Part shown: piece after piece, positions 46,346 to 57,811 of the stretch
Layout of the letters: the number at the start of each line of letters is the position of its first letter
Numbering within the stretch: position 1 is the stretch's first letter
Assembly: GCA_024291935.2 (NCBI GenBank)
Contig: CM044322.1
Coordinates: 67,261,405 to 67,325,404 of the forward strand
Source of the DNA: Okapia johnstoni
Taxonomy: Eukaryota; Chordata; Mammalia; Artiodactyla; Giraffidae
DNA length: 64,000 nt
Direction of reading: 5' to 3'
Position numbers and translations under genes: made by a program
Notes under the pieces: model-generated
Told to the model about the DNA's origin: nothing
The model's database searches: none
What the model saw: the letters and a program-made list of their open reading frames with translations, nothing else

Positions 46346-48650
46346 TGAGATTCCCTTCAGGGTCCCCAGAGACTGTTCCTCAATCCAGGCCTGGCACAGT
46401 TCTTCAACCAGGTCTTCCTGGAGAGCTGGAGGGACACAGAGTGGCTGTCAGGTGAGGCTGCTTACCGATCACTCAGGGGATTTTTCTTGATGGGGACATG
46501 GGGTGGAGTGTATGCATATGGGAGGTTATTAACTATGGACTGAGCTCATGTTGATTCATCCTCTTTGCTGGATGGAGGAGAAGAACGGGAAATAAATGAT
46601 ACAGAGCTTCTGCATTTTAACTAGTGATAACCTAACCAATGGGGACAAAAGAAACACTAAATGCATGCTAGCTTTCCATGGCAGAGACCCATGACCCTCC
46701 TGCCTGTTTTGAGCTTCTGCTAAATCTCTCCTGTCTTCTGAATTTCTTCCTAGATCACTGCCTCCCTAGGATCCACAGTTTTAGTAGCTATTGTACTTAT
46801 CAAGCCTTCTATGAAAAGTTGTTCTTGATTAAAAGCAAACTCTGTTAGAAGACTGAATTCAGTCCTACCTTTCCAAATAGCTATTATCAATTGTGTGATA
46901 TTTTTTCCATCTTCATTTTTCAAAGAATGTTTGCATGTCCACTGAGTCAGTGGCTGTTGACACTCACAGAAATCATACATTTAGTCATATAAGGAGCTAC
47001 AGAATGAGAGTGACACCACTTTTCCCTTGGCAGCCTCAAAGACAAGGGGGGAATGAGAGAGCTAATCCATACCTAGGTTGATAAGGAGTCCAGGGCCCCC
47101 GAGGAGGAGGGAAGGGGTCCTCTTCCCCCAGTTTCTTAGCCCTGCTCCTGACCTCATGTCTGCACCATCGAACCTGGCTTTGTCACTGTGAGTGGCCTGA
47201 GCAGAAGTTGAGGCTGGAGTCAGTAGGTCTGGACCCACACGGCTGAAGGGGCTCCACGAAGTTTGCACTGCCCTGAGCTACCCCATATGATTGCTTTCCT
47301 CCCCTGAGACCTGCCTGACTGATCTCTTCCTTCCAGATGTCAGAAAACTCTCTGATCATTTTCACGAGGAATGCTTTTGGGGATGTAATCAGTGATGATG
47401 AAGACCAGGAAGAGCAAGTATTAATGCGGGACCTTGGGGTGAAAAGTTGAGGCAGACAAGGGCACGTGTCTCCATCACATCCCAAACTCACTTGTTGGTG
47501 CTTCAGAATCAGCAGTAAAACCCTGGGGTCTGCTGCTGAGTGTGACCACAATATTGGAGACAAGAGGGTGGTAACAATCCATGCAGATGAGCGGAGGATG
47601 CCCTGAGCACATCTCCCCAGGGCACAGGTCCTGTCCCCAGGGGCCCCCGAGGTTGCAGGGCTGGCTCCTCTGGCAGCTCTTACATTTGCAGGGAGGCTGG
47701 GGAGCACTGCGGGGACATTGTTTCTCTATTGAGGTTGAAAGATCTGTAGATTCTTCTGTATCTGTGTCCAACAGCAACTAAAGAAACACCGGAAAGCAAT
47801 TCAGTGCCATGTGTGCTTGGAATGCGTGGCAGGCTTCAAGTTACTCATGTTCCTTTTATTTTTTTATTCCAGTTCTGTCATTAATAACGTTACTTGTTTT
47901 ATTGCAGTTTAAAAAGCAGTGTCTTCTGTAAACTTTAATGTTGCAATACACTAAACATATACAATATATTTTTTTATTAAAGTAGCAATTAATATTTTAG
48001 AATCATCAATCTCAGGAGAGTTGGGTTGGGGGTTAGAAAGGATTATTAGGGAAAGTAGAGACTTTATGTGTCTGTCCATTTCTGCCACGCAGGTCTCAGG
48101 AGCAGTTGTACTGAGTGTAGGATGGAGGGGCAGGTTCCCCCATCCCCTGTGGCATCTGACCTCCTGCTCCTCCTGGGGTCCCAGGGGTGAGGGGACTCAG
48201 CCCTTTAGTCCTGGATCCCAGAGCCCCCCACTCCTCTGCCTGAGTCTCATTGTCTAGGGGACCTGTCAGTTGAAGGCCGCTGACCAGATGCCCAGGTGGA
48301 ATTACTGCTGTGGGACATTTCTAGACATTCCTTACTAACAGACAACGCCCTCAGCAAAGAGCAGCAAACAGACCCAGTGCCCTGTGGACTGACCCCCTGG
48401 GACGTCAGGGCCCAAGGTCAAAGCCAGATCCTGAGGCTGTGCTTGGGTCCTGCACACCCTCCCCAGAGAGCCCTCTTCTATCTGGCTCCACACCTCCCCA
48501 GGGCTCCACCACTTGTGTTGGTGTTGCAGGTTCTGGTCTGAATCCTGGACCCCAGCCTGGGTCTCTGAGAGGATGGAGTCCACACACCATCAGGAGCCTT
48601 ATCTGGACCAAGATCAAGAGAGGCCTCACTGCTCATCTCCTGAGGCCCCT
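46346..48650. other. GC-rich island of unknown origin, possible gene remnant
   Basis: About 2.3 kb with higher GC than anything around it, free of SINE and LINE text. It holds a 174-codon minus frame (47,707-47,183), a 100-codon minus frame (47,777-47,475, Cys-rich), and plus-strand splice-like pairs. One pair is an acceptor before 46,357 with donor TCAG/GTGAGG near 46,454, framing NPGLAQFFNQVFLESWRD. Another is acceptor CTTCCTTCCAG near 47,337, followed by a frame with ISDDEDQEEQ. Candidates conflict between strands and I recognise no family. It could be a decayed gene duplicate, a gene fragment or an unrecognised LTR/ERV segment. Confidence 0.4.
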
Positions 48651-49865
48651 GTTTAGTACAAGCTCAGTTGTTTTGTTGTATAGATTTAGTATTAGTTTTA
48701 TCTATAGGGTTTTTTTTCCTGTTATGTGTATTTATGTTCTATATGTTCAGTTATGTATGTGTGTTCTATATTTAAAGTTTTTTATATTAAATTTTGTTTA
48801 TCCATCTTGTTGCCTTTAAAATAATTCTCTATAAAATTAAACACACATAAGAAAGCACTCTCAAAAGAGGTAGAACTCAGTGGATATTGTAAGGCAGTCA
48901 CCCTAGTGTCTACCACCAAGCTTGCTCCCTCTCTCATAATGCTCATTCCGTCTCAGTTGAGTACGGAATTGAAAATTCAGTATTTACCATCTGTCTTTGT
49001 GTAACTGTCTTTCAAAGGATTCTGTTTTCTGAAGTTTGTTTTTTTCCATTAATCTTGGTGACATTATTACCCTAGATCTTTTATGACGACTTGGATGTCC
49101 AGACTTTTGATACCCAAGCAGTTTGATTGGGAAAGAATTCATGAATCATCATGTCTCTCCTTGAGTATCTTAACTGTGTTGCCCTATTTACTTCTGGAAC
49201 AGGGTATTTCTCTCCATAAAGACTGACAAAATTCTAATTTTTGTTCCCTTATATGCCAGTTGCTTTTTTATTCTAAATATCCAAAGGAATTTTGTTTTTC
49301 TTTAAAGTCCAATAATATTTCCAGAACATCATTTGCTATTAGTCATTGCAAGTTAATTTTCATAGTCCTCTTTAATAAACAGTTTCAAACTTTTTTTTTG
49401 CTTTCAGAATAATTTGCATGATAATGTTTAGTATTTGTTTTCCATCTTGGCTTTGATTTTTTTTCAGATATTCCAATCATTCATATAACAGATCTATCTT
49501 CCACTTTTGACACATTCATCAAATAGGTTGTAATTTTTTTGCTGTATTTATTTTCCAGAAATATTTATTTAGTAGGGTTTAAGAGTTTCCTTCTTTCCCT
49601 CTACTTCCTTACAGTGCATTTTTTCATCATATTTCTCCTAATTTAAATTTTATCTACAATGATATTTTCAATATTTTCTTAATCCTTTGAGCAATGTGCA
49701 TTTGTTTATGTGTTTTTTAAGCCTGATCTATGATATACTTTCCTATTTTGAATCTTTTTTTTTTCAATCTTTATTATTAAACATGTCATTATTCATGACA
49801 AGCAAATCATTGCACCCATGGAGAATTTGCGAGAGATCTTTGTAGGGCTTGCTTATTTCCTAGTT
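48651..49865. other. Unannotated T-rich sequence
   Basis: Possibly old L1 on the minus strand continuing into the next feature, but I cannot match it. Confidence 0.35.
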
Positions 49866-50560
49866 CTTTTTAATTTTTTAAATTGAAGTAAAATTGACTT
49901 ATAACAATGATAGTTCCAGGTGCACAGCATAGTGATTTAATATTTCTATAGATTAAAAATGATCCCTGCAATATTTCTAGTTACATGTGCAACCAAACTT
50001 CTTATAATATTGTTATATGCAGTCTCCATACTGTGGATTTCAACTCTTTGCTCATTTATTTGTAACTGAAAGCTTGTAATTGTTAATCTCCCTTTCCAGT
50101 TTCTTTTGCTACCTCTCATCCCTGGCAATAATATTTGTTCTCTGTATCTATGACTTTTTTTTCTGCCTTCTTATGTATGTTGATTTGCTTTGCTTTTATG
50201 ATTTCATATACAGATGAAATTGTACTGTATGTGTCCTTCTCACTGTGACTTATTTAACTTAGTTTAATACACTCTATGTCCTTTTATTTCACAAATGACA
50301 AGATTTTATTCCCTTTTTAATGGCTGAGTAGCATTCCATTGAATGTATGTACTGCATATTCTTTATCCATTCATCTGTTGATGGACTTTTAGTGTTCTTC
50401 TATATCTTGGCTTGGCTTTTAAATAATGCTGCAGGGAACATAGAGGTATCTATGTCTTTTTAAATTACTATTCTTATTTTCTTAGGAAAAATACCTAGAA
50501 TTGGAATAGCTGTATCCTATGGTATTTCTAATTTTCACTTTTTGAGGAGATCCCGTACTT
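49866..50560 (-). mobile_element. L1 LINE 3' region
   Basis: TTGAAGTAAAATTGACTTAT, CCAGGTGCACAGCATAGTG, AATGGCTGAGTAGCATTCC, CATTCATCTGTTGATGGAC, AATAATGCTGCAGGGAACAT, ACCTAGAATTGGAATAGCTG are consecutive landmarks of the reversed mammalian L1 3' untranslated region. Confidence 0.85.
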
Positions 50561-51180
50561 AAGATATCGCCTAATAATGCATCTTTGTACAATTTGTCTC
50601 ATGCTGTACATACCAACGAATATTCCTTTCTGTTTTTTTTTTTTTTTTACTATATATTGGTCTTTAAAGACAGAGAAATTCTTAGAGCACAGTTTTTCTT
50701 CCTGATCCTTAAACATAAATTGAAGTAACTAGAAATAAGTTCATGAAATTCTTTTCCCTCATATTTTGAAAATTATTTATAATTCCTATAAATAAAGTTG
50801 GTATTTTCTATAACTGTGAATTAGTAAGGGTGCCACCGAATGGGATACATAAAGAACTGTAAAAGCAAATTTAATAAAAATAATTTTGATTTCAAATCAT
50901 GCTTGTTCCTGTATTAATGGACTGATTGATAGGATACAGGCTGGAATACAGAATTATGGAGAAAAGAGAAACCAGAAAGTATGGGAATATATAAAAGGGC
51001 AGATTTCTCTGCAAAGGCAGAAAAAGTAGCATTTACTTGTTCAAAGATAAAAAATAAAATTCTACAGCTATTGTGGACAGCGAATTTTCCCAAGGAAAAG
51101 ATTTAATTCCAATATAATAGACTTAAAATTTGTTTTCAGTCTTTGTTTTTTTTTTCTTGGTAGAAAAAAAATGTTAGTGC
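50561..51180. other. Unannotated; T run at 50,634-50,649
   Basis: No supported feature. Confidence 0.4.
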
Positions 51181-51190
51181 TAACTTGCAT

Positions 51191-51401
51191 GTTTGTATGT
51201 GTTCAGTACCATCTGACTCTTTACCACCCTATGGACTGTAGCCCACCAGGCTCTTCTGTCCATGAGATTACCCAGGTAAGAATACTAGAGTGAGTTGCCA
51301 TTTCATCCTCCAGGGGAATCTCTCCAACCCAAGGATCAAACCCTCGTCTTTTTGCAATACAGGCAGATTCTTTACCACTGAGCCACCTGGGAAGTCCCAC
51401 T
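51191..51401 (-). mobile_element. Bov-tA SINE
   Basis: The TSD TAACTTGCAT (51,181-51,190 and 51,402-51,411) is exact. The reversed head ends TGAGCCACCTGGGAAGTCCC. Confidence 0.93.
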
Positions 51402-51502
51402 TAACTTGCATAGGTGATGTTATTTTACTGGCTCAACTTACAAAGTCATTTGCTAACCTCTTAGAAACTAATCGTATTGTCACCTGGTTGCTCAAGTTGA
51501 TA

Positions 51503-51711
51503 TGAAAGTGAGAAAAAGTGTTAGTCACTCAGTCACGTCAGACTCTTTGTGAGTCCATGGACTGTAGCCTGCCAGACCCCTTTGTCCACGAGATTCTCCA
51601 GGCAAGGATACTGGAGTGGGTTCCCATTCCTTTCTTCAGGGGATCTTCTCAACCCAGGGATCAAACCCAGGTCTCCTGCATTGTGGGCAGATTCTTCACC
51701 TTCTGAGCCAT
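51503..51711 (-). mobile_element. Bov-tA SINE
   Basis: GAAAGTGAGAAAAAGTGTTA, CTCAGTCACGTCAGACTC, through the reversed head CACCTTCTGAGCCATTGCCC. About 100 bases from the previous SINE, same orientation. Confidence 0.92.
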
Positions 51712-52939
51712 TGCCCAAACTTATATGGACAATATATTTTCAGAGAAGAAATACAAATGCAAAAATGTTTGTAGTTGAAAAAATTGTGAATAATTCCTGG
51801 TTTGTGTTTATTTTAGTCTTCAAAATTTTACTCTCAATTATTCCTTAAAATTACAATGAAATCTGAATTCCTGCTGGTTTTGGTACTGACTACAATGAGT
51901 ACGACATCACTGTAAGGTCGCAATAAGTTGTTTTGGGCAGGAAACATGCACTTAGATGTAATGAAGCAATATCTGATACAGGGTTGCGCTAATTCATGCA
52001 GAAACTTACTTGAAAGGCTTTGCTGGCTTGTACGGACTGTGACCTAAGGCGTTTGTGCTGAAGTTTTATTTTGAAAAAGTTGCTAGTCATATCCCTATTG
52101 ATGTACATCTTCATAACTGATATGTGGAAGCTTGTGGGCATTTTCCCACTTCTCAGTGGGCATCAGGTGTGAGTAGCCCGCATGGCCTGGCACTTCCTCT
52201 CATCAACTGCAGGAACCCCTCCTGCTGTTGTTGCTGTTGTTTCCTGTCTCGTGCTTGGTTATACTCGCTCTGCCCTGTCACACCCACAGTTCTAAACGTC
52301 TTCAGTATTGATCTTCTTGTCCTCATGACTCAGCAAAGTTTCTGTCTTGAAGGAAAAGGACAGAAGGAATATGATTCTAGAAGGAATATGATGGGGGAAA
52401 ACAGAGAGCTCTCAACTCACATAGTTTACTTTTGCTTTCTCCAGATTCCTAATGATCACAAATCAAATTTTCTGTTTGAATCATGAATATTGCCAAGCAA
52501 CAAGAAATATCAAACTGTCAGATATTAAACAGGTAACATAACCCTTCTTTCTCAAGCTTAAAAATTAAAATATGAATACATATTTAAAATTACTGTCAAA
52601 AGTATTTGTCAAATCACAAGTAAAACTAAGATTTTTATATGTAGTATTCCCTGAAAATTTATTGCTTTTTCAATATTGCATTTATATATAATTTCATTTA
52701 TCAAATATCTAATAATTTTAATTGTCATTATGTCATTTATACCTAAATGAAACTAAGATTCTACTAAATGTTAACTTTTTTCTACAAGGCAAAGAGGAGA
52801 TATATCTTACATGAGTTTATTGATACTTAAGAAATCCTGTTCCTCAAATTAATTTTCAAAACGTAATTTACCTCTGTTTGGTATTGTTTGTGTCATCTTT
52901 TCAAAGGCTTGATGTTTGTATAAATGTATACATTTGTTG
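51712..52939. other. Unannotated sequence
   Basis: A CTG/TTG run (CTGCTGTTGTTGCTGTTG) near 52,219-52,240 lies within a 120-codon plus frame with no recognisable domain. Confidence 0.35.
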
Positions 52940-53150
52940 GGCTTCCCTAGTGGTTCTGATGGTAAAGAATCCACTTGTAATTCAGGAGACCCGGATTCTA
53001 TCTGGGGAATGGCAACCCACTCCAGTATTCTTGATGGAGAATTCCATGTACAGAGGAGCCTGGTGGGCTACAATCCATGTAGTCACCAAGAGTTGGACAT
53101 GACTGAGCGACTAACACACACACACACACACACACACCACACACACACAG
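52940..53150 (+). mobile_element. Bov-tA SINE with CA-repeat tail
   Basis: GGCTTCCCTAGTGGTTCTG to GACTGAGCGACTAA, then (CA)n to 53,150. TSD ATTTGTTG at 52,932-52,939 and 53,151-53,158. Part of the middle is deleted (ATCTGGGGAATGGC). Confidence 0.9.
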
Positions 53151-53158
53151 ATTTGTTG

Positions 53159-53844
53159 TTGGGTTTGTCTACAATGACATGCTACATTTCTATGACTAAC
53201 AATTCTACGCAGAAAAATGAACTTTTTGTATGAATTTCTAATACTTCAGTTAGGAATACTGCCATTTTTAAGTAGCATGATTGTAAGTCTCTGGGCTGCA
53301 GTGAAGGGCTGCTGGGTGTCCTCGCATCTGCCTCCCGCCCAGGGAAGAACTGGTGCTCTGAGCAGAGAGGGCCGAGTCACAAACCATCCCTGGGTTCCTT
53401 CCATACTCACTCTACCTACAGAATACTAGGGACTAAAAGTAATTTCAGCGAATGGCTTTAGTGTACTTTTGTCAGCAGAGTTTCCAGTGAACAAAAATGA
53501 TGCCATCTTGACAGGAGGTAAGGGCACAATGCAAGGGATCAGAAAGTCAGAGTCAGCTTCCACCAGTGCTGATGACAGCGAAGAGCTCTTCCAGGGAGGA
53601 GAGGGAGTGAAGCCTTGTAGGCAGTGAAGCTGCATCTCACCAGCCACTGTTGGTGATGAGTTATCATCCCTCAGTGTCTCTTAACACCTGTGTTTTGAGA
53701 CACAGCCTGAAAATGCACCCTTTGAGATGTTGTTATTTAAGTGATGTGTAGCAGTGCTGTTCTAGCTGGGATCTAGCAGTGATCAAAGGTGTCAAGTCTT
53801 GCTTTCAAAAGAATTAAAGGAAATACTTACAAATTTTTCTGACA
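53159..53844. other. Unannotated, moderately GC-rich; small plus-strand open frame
   Basis: At 53,430-53,627 one plus frame is open and contains EFPVNKNDAILTGG and a Ser/Asp/Glu-rich end. AATTTCAG before 53,449 and GGAG/GTAAGG at 53,517 form a possible 69-nt exon. An antisense 73-codon frame covers the same bases. Neither is convincing. Confidence 0.25.
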
Positions 53845-54020
53845 GGGAAAGATTGAAGGTAGGAGGATAAGGGGACAACAGAGGATGAGATGGTTGGATG
53901 GCATCACTGACTACATGGACATGAGTTTGACCAAGCTCTGGGAGTTGGTGACAGACAGGGAAGCCTGGCATGCTGCAGTTCATGCGGTCGCCAAGAGGCA
54001 GACATGCCTGAGCGACTAAA
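53845..54020 (+). mobile_element. BovB LINE, extreme 3' end
   Basis: GGGAAAGATTGAAGGTAGG to CATGCCTGAGCGACTAAAATG. Confidence 0.92.
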
Positions 54021-54124
54021 ATGATTGACTGACTGACAAACAGATAAGCAAATGAACATATTATAAAATGACTGAATTATTCATAAGAACTGTGAAGGAA
54101 AATAAACCACAGTAAGGGATGAAA

Positions 54125-55010
54125 AAAAAAGCAAGAGAGTTCCATAAAAACATCTATTTCTGCTTTATTGATTACACCAAAGCCTTTGACTGTGTGGATC
54201 ACAACAAACTGAAAGAGATGTGAGTACCATCACTTAACTGAGAAAACAGGTCAAGAAAAATTCTGGACACACGGAACAAAAGAGATGTGAGTACCAGAAT
54301 CACAACCACCTTACTCAGATGACACCACTATAATGGCAGAAAGTAAAGAAGAACTAAAGAGCCTCTTGATGAAAGAGGACAGTGAAAAAGTTGGCTTAAA
54401 ACTCAACATTCAAAAAACTAAGATCATGGCATCCAGTCCAATCACTTCATGGCAAATAGATGGGGAAACAATGGAAATAGTGAGAGACTTTATTTTGGGG
54501 GGCTCCAAAATCACTATAGATGGTGACAGTAGACATGAAATTAAAAGAGGCTTACTCCTTGGAAGAAAAGCTATGACTGACCTAGACAGCATATTAAAAA
54601 GCAGAGACATCACTTTGCCAGCAAAGGTCTGTCTAGTCAAAGCTATGGTTTTTCCAGTAGTCATGTACGGATGTGAGAGTTGGACTATGAAGAAAGCTGA
54701 GCTCCAAAACACGGATGATTTTGAACTGTGGTGTTGGAAAAGACTCTTGACATGCCCTTGGACTGCAAGAAGATCAAACCAGTCAATCCTAAAGGAAATC
54801 ATCCCTGAATATTCATTTGAAGGACTAATGTTGAAGCTGAAACTCCAATAGTTTGGCCACCTACTGCAAAGAAATGACTCATTGGAAAAGACCCTCAATG
54901 GACATGAGTTTTGAATAAACTCCGGGAATTGGCTACGGACAGGGAGGCCTGGCATGCGGCAGTCCATGGGGTCGCAAAGAGTCAGACACGACTGAGTGAC
55001 TGAATTGAAG
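54125..55010 (+). mobile_element. BovB LINE with internal deletions
   Basis: Begins in the RT (GCAAGAGAGTTCCATAAAAAC). The YADD region is lost in a rearranged zone (54,212-54,330). It then gives a 172-codon C-terminal frame at 54,333-54,851, skips about 100 bases after GAAAAGACCCTCAATGG, and ends at the tail near 55,010. Confidence 0.93.
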
Positions 55011-55382
55011 GATTGAAAATATGATGGGAGTTACCTCATTAGATAAAGAGGTTATCGTAGCCCCATAAGTAGCACTTTTATGGATGATGCAGTATGTATA
55101 AATGTAAAAGAGTCTAAATGCATGGGTCATGGTGAGGAGAGGATGGAGTGATTGTGGTTAGTGTCCAGGTTGCTTAGTGAAGAAATCATCTTCCAATAAA
55201 TCTCTCTCAAATCCATCCATATTCCTCCAGACCGTTAATCTAATGCCCCATCATCTCCCACTTGAAGCACATTTTAACCATGGTCCCTCCTCCCTTCATA
55301 AGTCACACCCATGATTTTCACAAAATTTTGTCTTTTAACTTTGTGCCTCAATTTTGTGTTTTTAATAAAGTGATTCCCTCCA
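55011..55382. other. Unannotated sequence
   Basis: Fragment resembling an MST/MaLR bit at 55,290-55,370 (CCATGATTTTCACAAAATTTTG) is too weak to call. Confidence 0.3.
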
Positions 55383-55548
55383 CCAAAAGGAGAAGAAGAC
55401 ACCAGAGGATGAGATGGTTGGATGGTATCCCTGACTCAATGAACATGAATCTGAGCAAACTCCAGGAGATGGTGAAGCACAGGGGAGCCTGGAGTGCTGC
55501 AGTCCATGAGTGTGCAAAGAGTTGGACACGACTTAGCCACTAAACAAC
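55383..55548 (+). mobile_element. BovB LINE, extreme 3' end
   Basis: AAGGAGAAGAAGACACCAGAGG to GGACACGACTTAGCCACTAA. Confidence 0.92.
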
Positions 55549-56571
55549 AATCTCTGCCAGGATAAGTATATTCTCCAGGTTAAATTTAAAGAGGCCCTTA
55601 CACCCCTGAAGTCAGTGATTGTTCCAAGATAAGGTGCGAGGTCTATCAACAGGCAGTCAAAATAGTTTGTGACGTATTTACAAAATGATAAAGGAAAATC
55701 TTATAAAAAGGAACCAGTAATAGGAAATTGAACGAAAAGATGGAGAGCAAGTGACAGAGTGCTGAAAACAGTGATCAATCTGTGGACCCAGCCTTTCCTG
55801 AAGCCAGTCAGCCTTCAGAATCCCTGGTTTTATATAAGAAAATGTCACAGAAATATAATGGGTTTCAAATTTTAATTTAAAATTAAACTTGCTAACTAAT
55901 ACTGCTCTCCCACATATTCACCAACAAAACACATAAGACATTAGTTTGTAACTTTGTCTACTACATATTCCTCCCTAGACTAATGGGCTACAGTCTGAGG
56001 GGTTGCAAAGTGTTGAACACAACTGGGTGAGCAGATACACACAGATTCTAAGATATGGTGGGAGAAGGAGAATGTTGTTAGTTTGCTGTAATATTCCAAG
56101 TTCACTTTTGTGTCTATTACATTTTATCATTTGGAAAATATTTATAAGAATCTGAGTCAAAATACAACAATCTTTATCATATTTTCCATGTTACTTTATA
56201 TGACAACCTTGGGCTGTACACCTCTATGTTGAGATTTTTTACTTTTATTTCTCCTTTTTAAATATTTATATATAAATATTTATAGATATTTCTATATTAA
56301 ATATTTATAAATTATTTATTTATAAATAATTATTTATTTCTCCTTTTTATTGTTTCTTCCCCTTCTGTTGATCCCTATAATCACACATTACAGGGGCTGC
56401 AGGCTATTCTTTCCTAACTGTAATAATAGTTAGGAAAGTCTCAATGATTGGTAGAGATTCCCAATCAATTTATGATCTGTATCATAACAGAAAATTTCTG
56501 ATTATTTAGAATACCACTAATAAAAATAGCACTGAAGAATATAGTGGCTTTCACTCATTCACTATTACTGT
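55549..56571. other. Unannotated; SINE/BovB scrap near 55,988-56,030 and an AT palindromic zone
   Basis: CTACAGTCTGAGGGGTTGC is a scrap of SINE end. TTTATAAAT-type repeats fill 56,259-56,345. A perfect 11-bp hairpin lies at 56,409-56,438. Confidence 0.5.
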
Positions 56572-57057
56572 TGTGGTTCAGTCATTCAGTCGTGTCTGAC
56601 TTTTTGCTACCCCATGGACTGCACCACACCAGGCTCTGTCATTCACTGTCTCCCGGAGTTTGCTCAATCTCATGTCCAATGAGTTAAAGATGCCATTCAG
56701 CCGTCTCATCCTCTGTTGCCCTCTTCTACTCCTGCCCTCAATCTTTCCCAGCATCAGAGTCTTTGCCAATAAATCAGCTCTTCACATCACGTGACCAAAG
56801 TACTGGAGCTTCAGCTTCAACATCTGTCCTTTCGGTGTATAATTCAGGGTTGATTTCCTTTTGGATAGACTTGTTTGAGCTCCTTGCAGTCCAAGGAGCA
56901 CTCAAGAGTCTTTTCCTGCACCACAATTTGAAAGCATTAATTCTTTGGCACACAGCCTTCTTTATGGTCCAACTCTCATATCCTTACATGAATACTGGAA
57001 AAACCATAGGTTTGACTAGACAGACCTTTGTCAGCTAAGTGATGTGATGCTTTTGTA
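56572..57057 (-). mobile_element. BovB LINE 3' end
   Basis: GTTCAGTCATTCAGTCGTG to GTTTGACTAGACAGACCTTTG. Confidence 0.93.
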
Positions 57058-57189
57058 AGTGCCAATTATATATATATTTGCTTGAAGTACCCAAAGTAGG
57101 CAGTGGTTTATTCACACAACCATGAACAAAATAGTCAAATAGTCTAGATCTTCAAAGTGTTTCCAAAGAAAAGACCATCAGAAATTGCA

Positions 57190-57779
57190 ACTGGGATATT
57201 TTTGGTATATTTTGAGTTGACTTTTGTGTATGATGTAAGATAGAGATCTGGTTTCATATTTGGAAGTGACTGTTCATTTTCCCCAATATATTTATTAAAG
57301 TGACTATTCTAGTCACATTGTATTCTAAACAAATTGATGACTGATGTGTGGTTCTATTATTGGGTTCTCTATTCTGTTCCACTGATTTATGTCTATTTTT
57401 ATAGCAATACCATATTGTTTTAACTATGGTAGCTTTGTAATGTAATTTTAAATCAAAGAGCATGAAACATCCAGCATTGTTTGCTTTTCTCATGGTTATC
57501 TTTGCTATCTTGACCTTTTATATTTCTGTACACATAACAAGATTGTTTCACTACTGTGAATAATGCCACTGATATTCTGATAGGTGTTTCATTGAATCTA
57601 TGGACTGCTTTGGGTAATATGGTGATTTTAGCAATAATAATTCTTTCAACCCATGAGCACAGAATATTGATTTGTTTCCTTTGCCTTTCTCAATTTTTTT
57701 CTCAATGTCTTATAGTTTTCAATTTAAAAAAACTCTCATTTTTCTTTACTAAATTTACTCCTAGGTATTTTATGAGGCT
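57190..57779 (-). mobile_element. L1 ORF2 fragment
   Basis: Reversed L1: CTCTATTCTGTTCCACTGAT, ACCATATTGTTTTAACTATGG, GAATCTATGGACTGCTTTGG, AATGTCTTATAGTTTTCA, CTCCTAGGTATTTTATG. The 79-codon minus frame at 57,254-57,493 belongs to this. Confidence 0.85.
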
Positions 57780-57811
57780 TCCCTTATAGCTAAGTTGGTA
57801 AAGAATCTTGT
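57780..57811 (+). mobile_element. Bov-tA SINE head scrap
   Basis: CCCTTATAGCTAAGTTGGTA AAGAATC: only the tRNA-derived head, joined directly to the BovB that follows. Confidence 0.6.

Noticed and set aside
47183..47707. 174-codon minus-strand frame as a complete gene
   Set aside because: No recognisable domain, low-complexity and compositionally driven by the GC-rich strand; competing frames exist on the other strand. Kept only as part of the island finding.
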